From Candidatus Colimorpha onthohippi (GTDB lineage: Bacteria; Bacteroidota; Bacteroidia; Bacteroidales; P3), in the NCBI GenBank assembly GCA_018064565.1, contig JAGHVA010000035.1, positions 1 through 13,481 of the forward strand: DNA of 13,481 nt, read 5' to 3'. The notes beneath the pieces are model-generated. The model was not told the origin of the DNA, searched no databases, and saw only the letters and a list, made by a program, of their open reading frames with translations. Position numbers and translations under genes: made by a program. Each line of letters starts with the position of its first letter. Within the stretch, counting starts at the first letter, position 1. This document shows positions 1 to 6,706 of this stretch, one piece after another.

Positions 1-87
1 GGTTGGGGATGGGGGGGGGTGGTGATAAGTTCCAGTAAGAAATGAAACTTTTGAGCCAAACTGGCAGGATAAAAAGGTAAATAAATA
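1..87. other. Unassigned edge sequence with a G9 run
   Basis: This stretch lies outside the IS remnant and contains no supportable gene. Positions 1-24 are strikingly G-rich, with a G4 run (5-8) and a nine-base G run (11-19). The rest is A-rich non-coding-looking sequence. It may be the intergenic region next to a gene beyond the window edge. Confidence 0.4.
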
Positions 88-113
88 GGCTCTATAACGA
101 ATCGTGTGAGTAA
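88..113 (+). repeat. Left terminal inverted repeat of the IS remnant
   Basis: The sequence starts GGCTCTATAACG and pairs with the complement of 553-578 at 21 of 26 positions, with differences at repeat positions 7, 13, 14, 16 and 22. The transposase remnant's stop codon (92-94) lies inside it. Confidence 0.8.
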
Positions 114-541
114 TCCAATTTGAGTTTACCTGAAATGAAGTAAATCATGTGGATGAAATTGTCAATGTTGGGAAAGCACCTTGCACTACGTTTTGCCAAT
201 TGCATTTTGGTATTGATGTCTTCGAGCAGGCCGTTGTTGAGTTTTCCAAGTTTGAAGTAGGCAATGATGCCATCCCAATGTTTTTTAATGGTTTTAGCGA
301 AGTCTTGAAACGGTACCAGATTTGAATCGTCAGCCCTATCGCGCCAGAAGGCAAGATAACTGGCAGCGGATTCGGTATCGGAAATGGAGTAGAGGTCGCG
401 GAAGGCTTCTTTTTTCCCTTGCGTAACGAATATTGTGCGATGCGCATCCATGTCAACAAACTGGGTTATATACTGATGTCCTTTCCTTCTGGATGTCTCA
501 TCAACGCCTACTTTTATGACATTACGACTTTTTTTCTCCAT
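92..541 (-). pseudogene. ISL3-family transposase remnant
   Basis: The open frame keeps two pieces of an ISL3-type DDE transposase. One carries the first catalytic aspartate in GVDETSRRKGHQYIT; the other is the C-terminal block with TIKKHWDGI, then LNNGLLEDIN with the catalytic glutamate, then NFIHMIYFISGKL. The N-terminal zinc-finger/helix-turn-helix region is absent. The middle section, which normally carries the second catalytic aspartate (DMSP-type motif), is also missing: VTQGKKE joins directly to AFRDLY at about 404-415. The frame stays open across the join, so the deletion is in frame. The ATG at 541 is used as the start; the frame also opens at a GTG at 562 inside the inverted repeat. 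With one catalytic acid gone it should be inactive. Confidence 0.82.
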
Positions 542-552
542 ACCGCTAAACC

Positions 553-578
553 TTACCCACACAAAACGTTAAAGAGCC
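553..578 (-). repeat. Right terminal inverted repeat of the IS remnant
   Basis: Read on the minus strand it starts GGCTCTTTAACG and matches the left repeat at 21 of 26 positions. Its outer tip abuts the A-run that is the U-tract of the neighbouring operon terminator on the minus strand. Confidence 0.8.
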
Positions 579-609
579 AAAAAAAACGAGGCGGAGAAAC
601 CGCCTCGTT
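579..609 (-). terminator. Intrinsic terminator of the decarboxylase operon
   Basis: The ten-base arms AACGAGGCGG (585-594) and CCGCCTCGTT (600-609) are perfectly complementary around a five-base loop. On the minus strand the hairpin is followed by eight U residues (584-579 plus adjoining bases). It lies about 100 bases past the mmdB stop codon and ends exactly where the IS remnant begins. Confidence 0.92.
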
Positions 610-725
610 AAAGTGAAAAACAGAATACATCCTGTTTGTGGAAGATTGTCAATGGAGCCTTAGATCATCCCGCTTGTGGGGGATTGTCAATAGGACACTT
701 GTAACATCCTATTAGTGGAGGAAAG
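609..725 (-). repeat. Three degenerate ~39-base tandem copies after mmdB
   Basis: On the minus strand three copies follow each other: 725-687 (39 bases), 686-649 (38 bases) and 648 to about 609 (the most diverged). Shared blocks are a TCCNCCAC-like start, GGATG about 10 bases later, and TCC(A/T)TTGA at the end. ATTGTCAAT occurs on the plus strand at both internal junctions. The first copy includes the last codons and stop of mmdB, so part of the gene's 3' end has been copied into the trailer. Function unknown. Confidence 0.6.
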
Positions 726-1881
726 CCAAAAGGATACCAGCAGCGACCGCTGATCCTACGACACCTGCTACGTTGGGTCCCATGGCATGTTGCAGCAAAT
801 AGTTGGTTTTGTCGTATTCCAAACCGACATTGTTGGAAACACGCGCAGCATCGGGTACAGCACTTACGCCTGAATTGCCGATAAGTGGGTTGATTTTATT
901 ACCCTCTTTAAGAAAGAGATTAAAGAACTTAACAAACAAAACACCACAAAAAGTAGCAACAATAAATGAGAAAGCACCAAGGCAGAAAATCATGACAGAA
1001 CGTCCTGTAAGGAAAGTGGTGGCTTGAGTAGAAGCACCAACAGTGATTCCGATAAGCAATGTGCATATATTGACAATTGCATTTGAAGCGACTTCGCTGA
1101 GGCGTTTTGTAACTCCGCATTCTTTAAGCAAGTTGCCAAAGAACAACATACCGAGCAAAGGAAGACCCGACGGAACGATAAATGCACAGAAAAGAAGTCC
1201 CAATATCGGGAATATTACTTTCTCAAGTTTAGAGACCTGACGCGGTGGACGCATACGAATAGTACGTTCTTTAGCTGTGGTACAGAGGCGCATAATAGGC
1301 GGTTGAATTACAGGGACCAAAGCCATATAAGAATAAGCAGAGACTGCGATGGCACCCATGAGGTCTGGAGCCAACTGACTGGAAAGGAATATGGCGGTAG
1401 GGCCATCGGCGCCACCGATAATACCGATAGCACCAGCTTCGTTAGGCGCAAATCCCAAAGCTAAAGCACCCATATAAGCCGCAAAGATACCACACTGAGC
1501 AGCAGCTCCGATAAGAAAGAGCTTAGGATTGGAAAGAAGTGCTGAGAAATCGGTCATAGCACCGATACCCAAAAAGATAAGTGGTGGATACCATCCATTC
1601 TGGACACCATGGTATAGAATATTAAGTACTGAACCTGTTTCGTAGATACCAATTTTGAGTCCAGGATAGAAAGGGATATTGCCTACCAACATACCAAATC
1701 CGATAGGGACAAGAAGCAACGGCTCAAATTCCTTCTTAATACCCAAGAAGATAAAAAACAAGCCGATGAGAATCATTATAATGTGGCCCCAAGTAACATT
1801 GGCGAATCCTGTGTACATCCAGAATTGCACCATCTGCGTTGACATAAAGTCCATGAAGCCGCCTGTTGCTAATAAATTCAT
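712..1881 (-). CDS. mmdB: Na+-translocating decarboxylase beta subunit
   Basis: This is the integral membrane subunit of a biotin-dependent sodium-pumping decarboxylase (OadB/MmdB/GcdB family). It decarboxylates carboxybiotin carried by the neighbouring carrier protein and couples this to Na+ export across the inner membrane. At 389 residues it has near-standard family length and about nine hydrophobic segments. Two diagnostic motifs are present: IGIIGGADGPTAIF at about 152-165, whose Asp159 corresponds to the family's Na+/H+-binding aspartate, and the NPLIGNSGVSAVPDAARVSN block at 331-350. The ATG at 1879-1881 begins a typical N-terminus. It is the last gene of the operon, 25 bases after mmdC, and its 3' end overlaps the first copy of a small tandem repeat. 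The sequence alone does not separate methylmalonyl-CoA from oxaloacetate decarboxylase; the substrate is inferred from mmdA and mce. Confidence 0.93.
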   Translation of the reverse strand: MNLLATGGFMDFMSTQMVQFWMYTGFANVTWGHIIMILIGLFFIFLGIKKEFEPLLLVPIGFGMLVGNIPFYPGLKIGIYETGSVLNILYHGVQNGWYPPLIFLGIGAMTDFSALLSNPKLFLIGAAAQCGIFAAYMGALALGFAPNEAGAIGIIGGADGPTAIFLSSQLAPDLMGAIAVSAYSYMALVPVIQPPIMRLCTTAKERTIRMRPPRQVSKLEKVIFPILGLLFCAFIVPSGLPLLGMLFFGNLLKECGVTKRLSEVASNAIVNICTLLIGITVGASTQATTFLTGRSVMIFCLGAFSFIVATFCGVLFVKFFNLFLKEGNKINPLIGNSGVSAVPDAARVSNNVGLEYDKTNYLLQHAMGPNVAGVVGSAVAAGILLAFLH

Positions 1882-1906
1882 TTGAAAAAAAATTTAGAAT
1901 TAAAAA

Positions 1907-2347
1907 TTAAGCAATAATAACGAGAGTGTCGCCTTCGAGGACACTATCGCCTTTGCGGACTTTGACTTCGGTAACGGTGCCATCGGTGTCTGCCTCGATA
2001 TTATTTTCCATCTTCATAGCTTCGAGAAGTGCGACACGTTGACCAGCCTTGACCTGATCTCCGACATTGACAAACACATCGAGGATTGTGCCAGGCAAAG
2101 GTGTTGTAACCTTAGTGCCACCAGCAGCAGCCGTAGGAGCTGGCTTGTTGGAACGTTGCACATCGCCTGCAGCTGCGCTAACGCGAGGAGCGGGGCGACT
2201 GATGACTGTTTTGGTTTGTTTGATTTCCTTATCGACGGTTACTTCGTAAGGTGTACCATTGACAGCGAGCTTAACTTGCTGACCTTCAACCTCGTTGATA
2301 TCCACGCTATATTCGGCGCCGTTGATTTTGAATTTATAGTTTTTCAT
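1907..2347 (-). CDS. mmdC: Biotin carboxyl carrier protein of the decarboxylase
   Basis: This small soluble subunit carries the covalently bound biotin that shuttles CO2 from the carboxyltransferase (MmdA) to the membrane beta subunit. It has 146 residues. Residues 1-45 form a small beta-rich domain, about 46-77 are an Ala/Pro-rich flexible linker, and 78-146 are a biotinyl domain with the classic EAMKMEN motif, making Lys112 the biotinylated residue. PLPGTILDV at 83-91 is the usual start of the biotinyl fold. The start codon immediately follows the stop of the OadG-type gene with no spacer, implying coupled translation, and mmdB follows 25 bases later. Confidence 0.95.
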   Translation of the reverse strand: MKNYKFKINGAEYSVDINEVEGQQVKLAVNGTPYEVTVDKEIKQTKTVISRPAPRVSAAAGDVQRSNKPAPTAAAGGTKVTTPLPGTILDVFVNVGDQVKAGQRVALLEAMKMENNIEADTDGTVTEVKVRKGDSVLEGDTLVIIA

Positions 2348-3430
2348 TTATTTGCGATTGTTAAAAAAATGGTTCATGTTGTAGTATTTGGCATTCCAAG
2401 GAGTCCAAGAACGCTCGACCTTTTGGATGGTAATGATTGTGTCTTCCTCATCGTGCAACTCTTCATCGTACATGTAGAGAGCAGCAGCGATAGCAGCATA
2501 CACATCTCCAGCAGTATCTTCGGTTTTAACGACTACGTTATTGCCTGCAGCTTTATTTGCGCTACGATTTTGGAATTTGGTAATTGACTTACCGAAAAGG
2601 TTGAGAATAACGGCTATGCAGACCAACGCAAAAAAGACAACCAGCACAGCCACAACAGTAAGGCCTACGCCTACAGGATCAGACTGCTGAATACGTTCAG
2701 ACTGTTTTGGTACATGATAGTACAAACTCTCGCAGATACTACTATTGTTGATAGCGCAAAGACCTTCGCTAATATCGATTATGTTGATACTATAGCCAGA
2801 GGGGTCGTATCCCACAACCATCAACTCACCCTTTGCCTCACAGATATTGAACCCATCGGCATGTGCATGAAAGCCTACAGCGGCAATTAACGTATCGAAA
2901 GCGGGTTTAGAACAAGCCTTACTACAACGAGGAGACGCTGAGCAACAATCGTTCATACATGTCTGCTGATTGCTCAGACAAAGGACACCAATGTAGGAGC
3001 TATCAGCAGCTGTAGCCAAAAAGATAGCCTTACATCCACTAACTTTTACGCTAACAGGACGTAAGATATTCTTGATATCGTGACGACCTTTGAACTCATC
3101 AACCACATAACGACCTGCCCGACGCAGCGAATCGCCATCGCGAACAATTAGGTCGATTGCATTATCAGTTTCGTTGACGACTACAAAACCAAATGGGGTG
3201 TAACAAGATTTATTGACCTCGAACGTCATAGGTTCACGCTCCATACAATGGACAGCCGAACCTGATAAATGAGGACAACCATGCAAAGCCAACGAGTCGG
3301 CCACACCCTGACAAGCGAGATGCTTAGGACATGTTGCCCCACTCATCGAACAAGGCTGAGCGAAAGCGACACCTACAAACATCAGCAGAGAGCAGAGACC
3401 CGTTGCTATTGTTTTGAAAAAATTATTCAT
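2348..3430 (-). CDS. OadG-type subunit with Cys-rich extracytoplasmic domain
   Basis: It sits where the small gamma/delta (OadG/MmdD) subunit belongs, which anchors and assembles the complex in the membrane. Classic OadG proteins are about 80-100 residues; this one has 360. Residues 1-24 look like a signal peptide (cleavage after AFA). About 25-252 are predicted periplasmic, 254-278 form one transmembrane helix (VGLTVVAVLVVFFALVCIAVIL), and the rest is cytoplasmic. The tail includes AAIAAALYMYDEELHDEE and a basic/aromatic end (WTPWNAKYYNMNHFF) like other Bacteroidota OadG-family tails. The periplasmic part contains 16 cysteines (27, 34, 40, 52, 62, 76, 133, 151, 158, 162, 163, 169, 173, 197, 225, 233), several beside histidines. 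That suggests disulfides or metal binding, but I recognise no known domain. Assignment as OadG rests on operon position, the helix and the tail. Confidence 0.82.
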   Translation of the reverse strand: MNNFFKTIATGLCSLLMFVGVAFAQPCSMSGATCPKHLACQGVADSLALHGCPHLSGSAVHCMEREPMTFEVNKSCYTPFGFVVVNETDNAIDLIVRDGDSLRRAGRYVVDEFKGRHDIKNILRPVSVKVSGCKAIFLATAADSSYIGVLCLSNQQTCMNDCCSASPRCSKACSKPAFDTLIAAVGFHAHADGFNICEAKGELMVVGYDPSGYSINIIDISEGLCAINNSSICESLYYHVPKQSERIQQSDPVGVGLTVVAVLVVFFALVCIAVILNLFGKSITKFQNRSANKAAGNNVVVKTEDTAGDVYAAIAAALYMYDEELHDEEDTIITIQKVERSWTPWNAKYYNMNHFFNNRK

Positions 3431-3471
3431 TTACAAACTGAAAATTAAATAAAAAGTATTGAACTACTCAC

Positions 3472-3503
3472 AACAATTAGACTAACAAAACCTTAATTGT
3501 TAG
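3472..3503 (-). other. Competing small hairpins between mmdA and the OadG gene
   Basis: On the minus strand the segment at 3503-3494 (CTAACAATTA) can pair with TGTTAG at 3487-3482 or with TAATTGTT at 3479-3472, but not both. The stems are short and AT-rich. This could be an RNA processing or stability element in the 79-base gap, or chance. Confidence 0.3.
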
Positions 3504-3509
3504 AACAGA

Positions 3510-5069
3510 CTACAACGGAATATTGCTGTGTTTTTTCATCGGCAAACTATCCTTCTTGGTTGACAAAGCCTGAAGCGCACGAATAACACGGAAACGAGTG
3601 TTGCGAGGTTCGATGACATCGTCGATATAACCATACTTGGCCGCATTGTACGGATTTGCAAACTGATCGTTGTACTCCTTCTCCTTCTCAGCGATAAACT
3701 TAGCACGATCTTCATCGTTGGTGATCTCCTTGAGTTGACGACCATAAAGCACCTCGGTTGCGCCGCTGGCACCCATCACTGCAATCTGAGCAGTAGGCCA
3801 AGCGTAGTTGATATCACTACGCAGCTGCTTGCAACTCATCACGATATGTGCACCACCATAACTCTTGCGGAGCGTTACCGTAACCTTAGGGACAGTAGCC
3901 TCACCATATGCGAAGAGGATTTTTGCGCCATGGGCGATAACACCATTATACTCTTGACCAGTACCAGGCAAGAAACCAGGAACATCGACCAATGTGACCA
4001 ATGGAATATTGAAAGCATCGCAGAAGCGAACAAAACGAGCGCCTTTGCGAGAAGCGTTGCAATCGAGCACGCCAGCCATAGACTTAGGCTGATTGGCAAC
4101 AACACCGACACTCATACCGCCAAAGCGAGCAAAACCGACAACGAGATTGGGAGCAAACTTTTCGTGAACCTCAAGGAAACGACCTTCGTCAACGATAGCA
4201 GCGATAACCTCTTTGACATCATAAGCAGCGTTCGGATTGTCGGGGATAATTGTATTGAGACTATCTTCCAGACGATCGACCGGATCGTTGGTAGCCACAA
4301 AAGGAGCCTCCTCGAAATTGTTTGACGGGATATAGCTCACGAGGTCTCTAATTAACTGAATTGTATCTTCCTCGGTTTCACCAACAAACTGCGCCACACC
4401 GCTTTTTGAAGCATGAACCATAGCGCCACCAAGTTTATCGACAGAGACATCCTCGCCAGTAACCGTCTTAACCACTTTAGGACCCGTGAGGAACATATAA
4501 CTATTCTGCTTAGTCATCATGATAAAATCGGTCAAAGCAGGACTATACACCGCACCGCCTGCGCAAGGGCCGAATATAGCGCTGATTTGAGGGACTACTC
4601 CAGATGCGAGGATATTGCGTTCGAAAATCTCTGCATAACCAGCAAGCGAATTGCAGCCTTCCTGAATGCGTGCACCACCCGAGTCGTTAAGACCGATGAC
4701 AGGAGCACCAACTTTCATAGCTTGATCCATCACCTTGCATATTTTGAGACTCATTGTCTCGCTAAGAGAACCTGCAAACACGGTAAAATCCTGAGCGAAC
4801 ACATATACTTGGCGACCATCAATAGTACCGTAGCCAGTTACAACGCCATCACCAAGAAACGACTGCTTCTGCATATCGAAATTGGTGCATCGGTGTGTTA
4901 CGAACATGTCAAATTCTTCAAATGAACCAGGATCGAGCAAGAGGGCGATACGCTCACGGGCTGTAAGCTTTCCTTGCTCATGCTGCTTGTCAATACGTTT
5001 TTGACCGCCACCCATTTTGGCTTCACCCCTCTTATCGAGAAGTTCTTTTATTTTTTCTTCAAATGCCAT
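3510..5069 (-). CDS. mmdA: Methylmalonyl-CoA decarboxylase carboxyltransferase subunit
   Basis: This is the alpha (carboxyltransferase) subunit. It moves the carboxyl group from (S)-methylmalonyl-CoA to biotin on MmdC, releasing propionyl-CoA. It has 519 residues, the usual length for the MmdA/PccB family, with two crotonase-like halves. The first half shows NDSGGARIQEG (about 128-138) and the acyl-CoA/oxyanion site GPCAGGAVYSPALTDF (167-182). The second half shows VDVPGFLPGTGQE, then HGAKILFAYGEATVPKVT and RKSYGGAH, the conserved biotin-side motifs. The C-terminus KKHSNIPL is typical. The start ATG at 5067-5069 gives the standard MAFEEKIKEL start. Without an adjacent biotin carboxylase gene, and with a beta subunit in the operon, it should act as a decarboxylase pump rather than an ATP-dependent propionyl-CoA carboxylase. 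Confidence 0.94.
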   Translation of the reverse strand: MAFEEKIKELLDKRGEAKMGGGQKRIDKQHEQGKLTARERIALLLDPGSFEEFDMFVTHRCTNFDMQKQSFLGDGVVTGYGTIDGRQVYVFAQDFTVFAGSLSETMSLKICKVMDQAMKVGAPVIGLNDSGGARIQEGCNSLAGYAEIFERNILASGVVPQISAIFGPCAGGAVYSPALTDFIMMTKQNSYMFLTGPKVVKTVTGEDVSVDKLGGAMVHASKSGVAQFVGETEEDTIQLIRDLVSYIPSNNFEEAPFVATNDPVDRLEDSLNTIIPDNPNAAYDVKEVIAAIVDEGRFLEVHEKFAPNLVVGFARFGGMSVGVVANQPKSMAGVLDCNASRKGARFVRFCDAFNIPLVTLVDVPGFLPGTGQEYNGVIAHGAKILFAYGEATVPKVTVTLRKSYGGAHIVMSCKQLRSDINYAWPTAQIAVMGASGATEVLYGRQLKEITNDEDRAKFIAEKEKEYNDQFANPYNAAKYGYIDDVIEPRNTRFRVIRALQALSTKKDSLPMKKHSNIPL

Positions 5070-5153
5070 ATTTGAATTGTTTATTTGGGTTATTATTGTG
5101 AGATAGGATCACCGTCCTTAGCGAACGGGTCCAAATCTCGAAAACTCAATAGG

Positions 5154-5561
5154 TTATTTACAACAAAGTTCTGTTAACACTGCCAAGGTGCTTTTGGGAT
5201 GCAAGAATCCGATATGAAGACCCTCTGCACCACCACGCGCCTGCTTGTCTATTAAACGAACGCCTTTGGCTTCGGCATCGGCCAATGCCTGATTGGTATC
5301 ATCAACTGCAAAAGCAATATGGTGCATACCTCCTTTGCCTCCGTTTTTCTCTATAAACGAGGCAATTGTGCTTTCTGGACAAGTTGGCTCAAGCAATTCA
5401 ATTTTCACTTCACCACATTTTAAGAAAGCGGTACGGACTTTTTGGTCAGCCACCTCTTCGATGGCATAACATTTAAGACCCATAACGTCTTCCCAATAAC
5501 GGATAGCCTCATCAAGGTTGGTAACAGCAATACCAATGTGTTCAATGTGTGATGGTGTCAT
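5154..5561 (-). CDS. mce: Methylmalonyl-CoA epimerase
   Basis: It interconverts (R)- and (S)-methylmalonyl-CoA, linking the B12-dependent mutase product to the S-specific decarboxylase. The 135-residue protein belongs to the vicinal-oxygen-chelate (glyoxalase) superfamily with two beta-alpha-beta-beta-beta modules. Likely metal ligands are His8 in HIEHIGIAV, a histidine of GMHHIAFAV (80/81) and Glu131 in LTELCCK. The downstream ATG (5559-5561) is chosen because MTPSHIEHIGIAV is the standard family start; an upstream in-frame ATG at 5589-5591 would add ten poorly conserved residues. It is the first gene of the operon, about 100 bases below a promoter-like TAACTTTG, with mmdA 84 bases downstream. 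The mutase genes are not in the window. Confidence 0.94.
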   Translation of the reverse strand: MTPSHIEHIGIAVTNLDEAIRYWEDVMGLKCYAIEEVADQKVRTAFLKCGEVKIELLEPTCPESTIASFIEKNGGKGGMHHIAFAVDDTNQALADAEAKGVRLIDKQARGGAEGLHIGFLHPKSTLAVLTELCCK

Positions 5562-5608
5562 ATTTGTGTATTTTTTATAGTTATTATGCAATTTTTAGTA
5601 GAAAGAAC

Positions 5609-5640
5609 TGATATTGTATAATACAAACCGTTCAATATCA
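5609..5640 (-). other. Inverted repeat in the mce leader
   Basis: TGATATTG (5609-5616) and CAATATCA (5633-5640) are perfect complements around a 16-base loop, inside the roughly 100-base leader of the decarboxylase operon. It could be an operator or an mRNA stem; no recognised riboswitch is visible. Confidence 0.4.
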
Positions 5641-5666
5641 ACAAATACCAATCTACAATAAAAATG

Positions 5667-5696
5667 CAAAGTTACATATTTTTTTGGATTTTCAAA
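5667..5696 (-). promoter_or_regulatory. Bacteroidota-type promoter for the mce-mmd operon
   Basis: On the minus strand TAACTTTG (5674-5667) matches the -7 consensus TAnnTTTG exactly. A TTTG (5696-5693) lies 18 bases upstream, close to the usual -33 spacing. The start site should be near 5660, leaving a leader of about 100 bases before the mce ATG at 5561. Confidence 0.65.
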
Positions 5697-5754
5697 TATT
5701 GGTATCTGCTAAACGTGCGGTTTTTCGCCGTAAGTGTTATCTCTCCTCCTGCAG

Positions 5755-5790
5755 AAAAAACATAGAGCTGTGGCATGCCACAGCTCTATG
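5755..5790 (-). terminator. Intrinsic terminator after the lipoprotein gene
   Basis: Positions 5761-5790 are a perfect 30-base palindrome (arms of 15 bases starting CATAGAGCTGTGG). On the minus strand it is followed by six U residues (5760-5755). It ends the dksA-like/lipoprotein transcript about 70 bases past the lipoprotein stop and insulates it from the operon promoter below. There is no matching T-run on the plus strand, so it works one way only. Confidence 0.92.
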
Positions 5791-5861
5791 CGCTCGGGTT
5801 ATCGAAAACATACCAGATGCTATTACAAGAAAAACATGGAGCGTACTTCCACACGCCAGCA

Positions 5862-6704
5862 TCAATCAGGCAAGTAGGTATAAGTGTAGTCGTAGGTTTT
5901 GATAGTCTCAATTATGGTAGTGTAGCCTGATTGAGAAGTGGTTACATAGTGAAGTGTAAGCGGGCGATTATCGCCATAAGTATAGTGATAATCCACATGA
6001 TCGCGGCTTGTTTTTCCATAGGCCGTGTAGGCATAGTCTTTAGTAAGCACATTATGACGAGAGAGGTTGCGGACGTTAAGGTTAGACTCCAGCAGATAAA
6101 ACGGATTATACACATCGTCAAATGTATATGACTCGGTTGTGGTAGTATTGTAGGCATTCCACGTGTAAGAGGTCATATTGCCGTTGTCCCATGTCAACTG
6201 ATAAGTTGCATTCTCACCATCGCCGATAACAGCCGCATAGGGACCCTCTGCACCATCCATATAGAGAAACTTTGTAACCCTGGAGAACCCCCGCTGAACA
6301 ATGATAATCGAATCAATTGAACCGTTTACGTAACGATAATGTACAGTTTGAAAACCATCATCATCTTCGGCCTTAACTAACAGACCGTCTTCGAAGGTAA
6401 ACGACCTGCTGTAATCGATTGTGTCTCCGTGACAATAATCGATAGACGACAATACATCACCATTCCAATGCCAACGCTGCTCGACATAACTCTCATAAGA
6501 GGTGTCTGGCAACGCCACATCTTCCCCCATTCGGTTGTATTTCAAGACAACAGTCATCACGCTAACGCTCACTTCAGACAAACGAGGGGTTGCCTTTTGT
6601 GGCTCGTCAATAGCGGATGACGTATCAGTTTCCTTGCCGCAAGCCACAATTGACAAAACTGACAGCGCAGTTACAAAACCTAACAAAAAATTACGAAACG
6701 ACAT
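5862..6704 (-). CDS. Putative lipoprotein, unknown function
   Basis: A 280-residue protein starting with a lipoprotein signal peptide: basic N-terminus, hydrophobic stretch and lipobox SIVAC, so Cys22 would be lipidated. The mature part is rich in Tyr, Thr, Asp and Ser in alternating short strands (for example YVNGSIDSIIIV, YQLTWDNGNMTSYTW, YTYGDNRPLTLHY). This resembles the beta-strand repeats of Bacteroidota lipoproteins that track text-like YD/RHS-type patterns. I do not recognise the family securely. It begins 2 bases after the stop of the dksA-like gene, so the two are cotranscribed, and a strong terminator follows. Attachment to the outer membrane or cell surface is likely but not proven. 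Confidence 0.8.
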   Translation of the reverse strand: MSFRNFLLGFVTALSVLSIVACGKETDTSSAIDEPQKATPRLSEVSVSVMTVVLKYNRMGEDVALPDTSYESYVEQRWHWNGDVLSSIDYCHGDTIDYSRSFTFEDGLLVKAEDDDGFQTVHYRYVNGSIDSIIIVQRGFSRVTKFLYMDGAEGPYAAVIGDGENATYQLTWDNGNMTSYTWNAYNTTTTESYTFDDVYNPFYLLESNLNVRNLSRHNVLTKDYAYTAYGKTSRDHVDYHYTYGDNRPLTLHYVTTSQSGYTTIIETIKTYDYTYTYLPD

Positions 6705-6706
6705 GA

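Larger units (their letters stand above)
88..578 (-). mobile_element. Miniature, internally deleted ISL3-family IS
   Basis: The element is bounded by imperfect 26-base terminal inverted repeats (88-113 and 553-578, 21 of 26 positions matching), both starting GGCTCT at the outer tip as is usual for ISL3-family elements. The only content is a transposase remnant on the minus strand whose stop codon lies inside the left repeat. Full ISL3 elements are well over 1 kb and encode a transposase of roughly 400 residues; this one is 491 bases, so about two thirds are missing. The expected 8-base target duplication is not exact: the left flank is AATAAATA and the right flank is an A run. It cannot make its own transposase but could be moved in trans by an intact relative with the same ends. 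Confidence 0.8.

Noticed and set aside
579..586. Exact 8-base target duplication of the IS
   Set aside because: The right flank (A8) and left flank AATAAATA agree at only six of eight positions and both are low-complexity.
3735..4925. Long plus-strand open frames opposite mmdA (and similar ones at 2039-2587 and 8554-9084)
   Set aside because: They are antisense shadows of strongly recognised genes, with low-complexity His/Thr/Arg-rich translations and no family motifs.
5562..5666. Cobalamin or other known riboswitch in the mce leader
   Set aside because: The leader is only about 100 bases, AT-rich, and shows no recognisable B12-box or other aptamer core.
5684..5902. 72-codon plus-strand open frame
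   Set aside because: It runs through the perfect palindromic terminator and into the lipoprotein gene on the other strand; no motif or promoter supports it.
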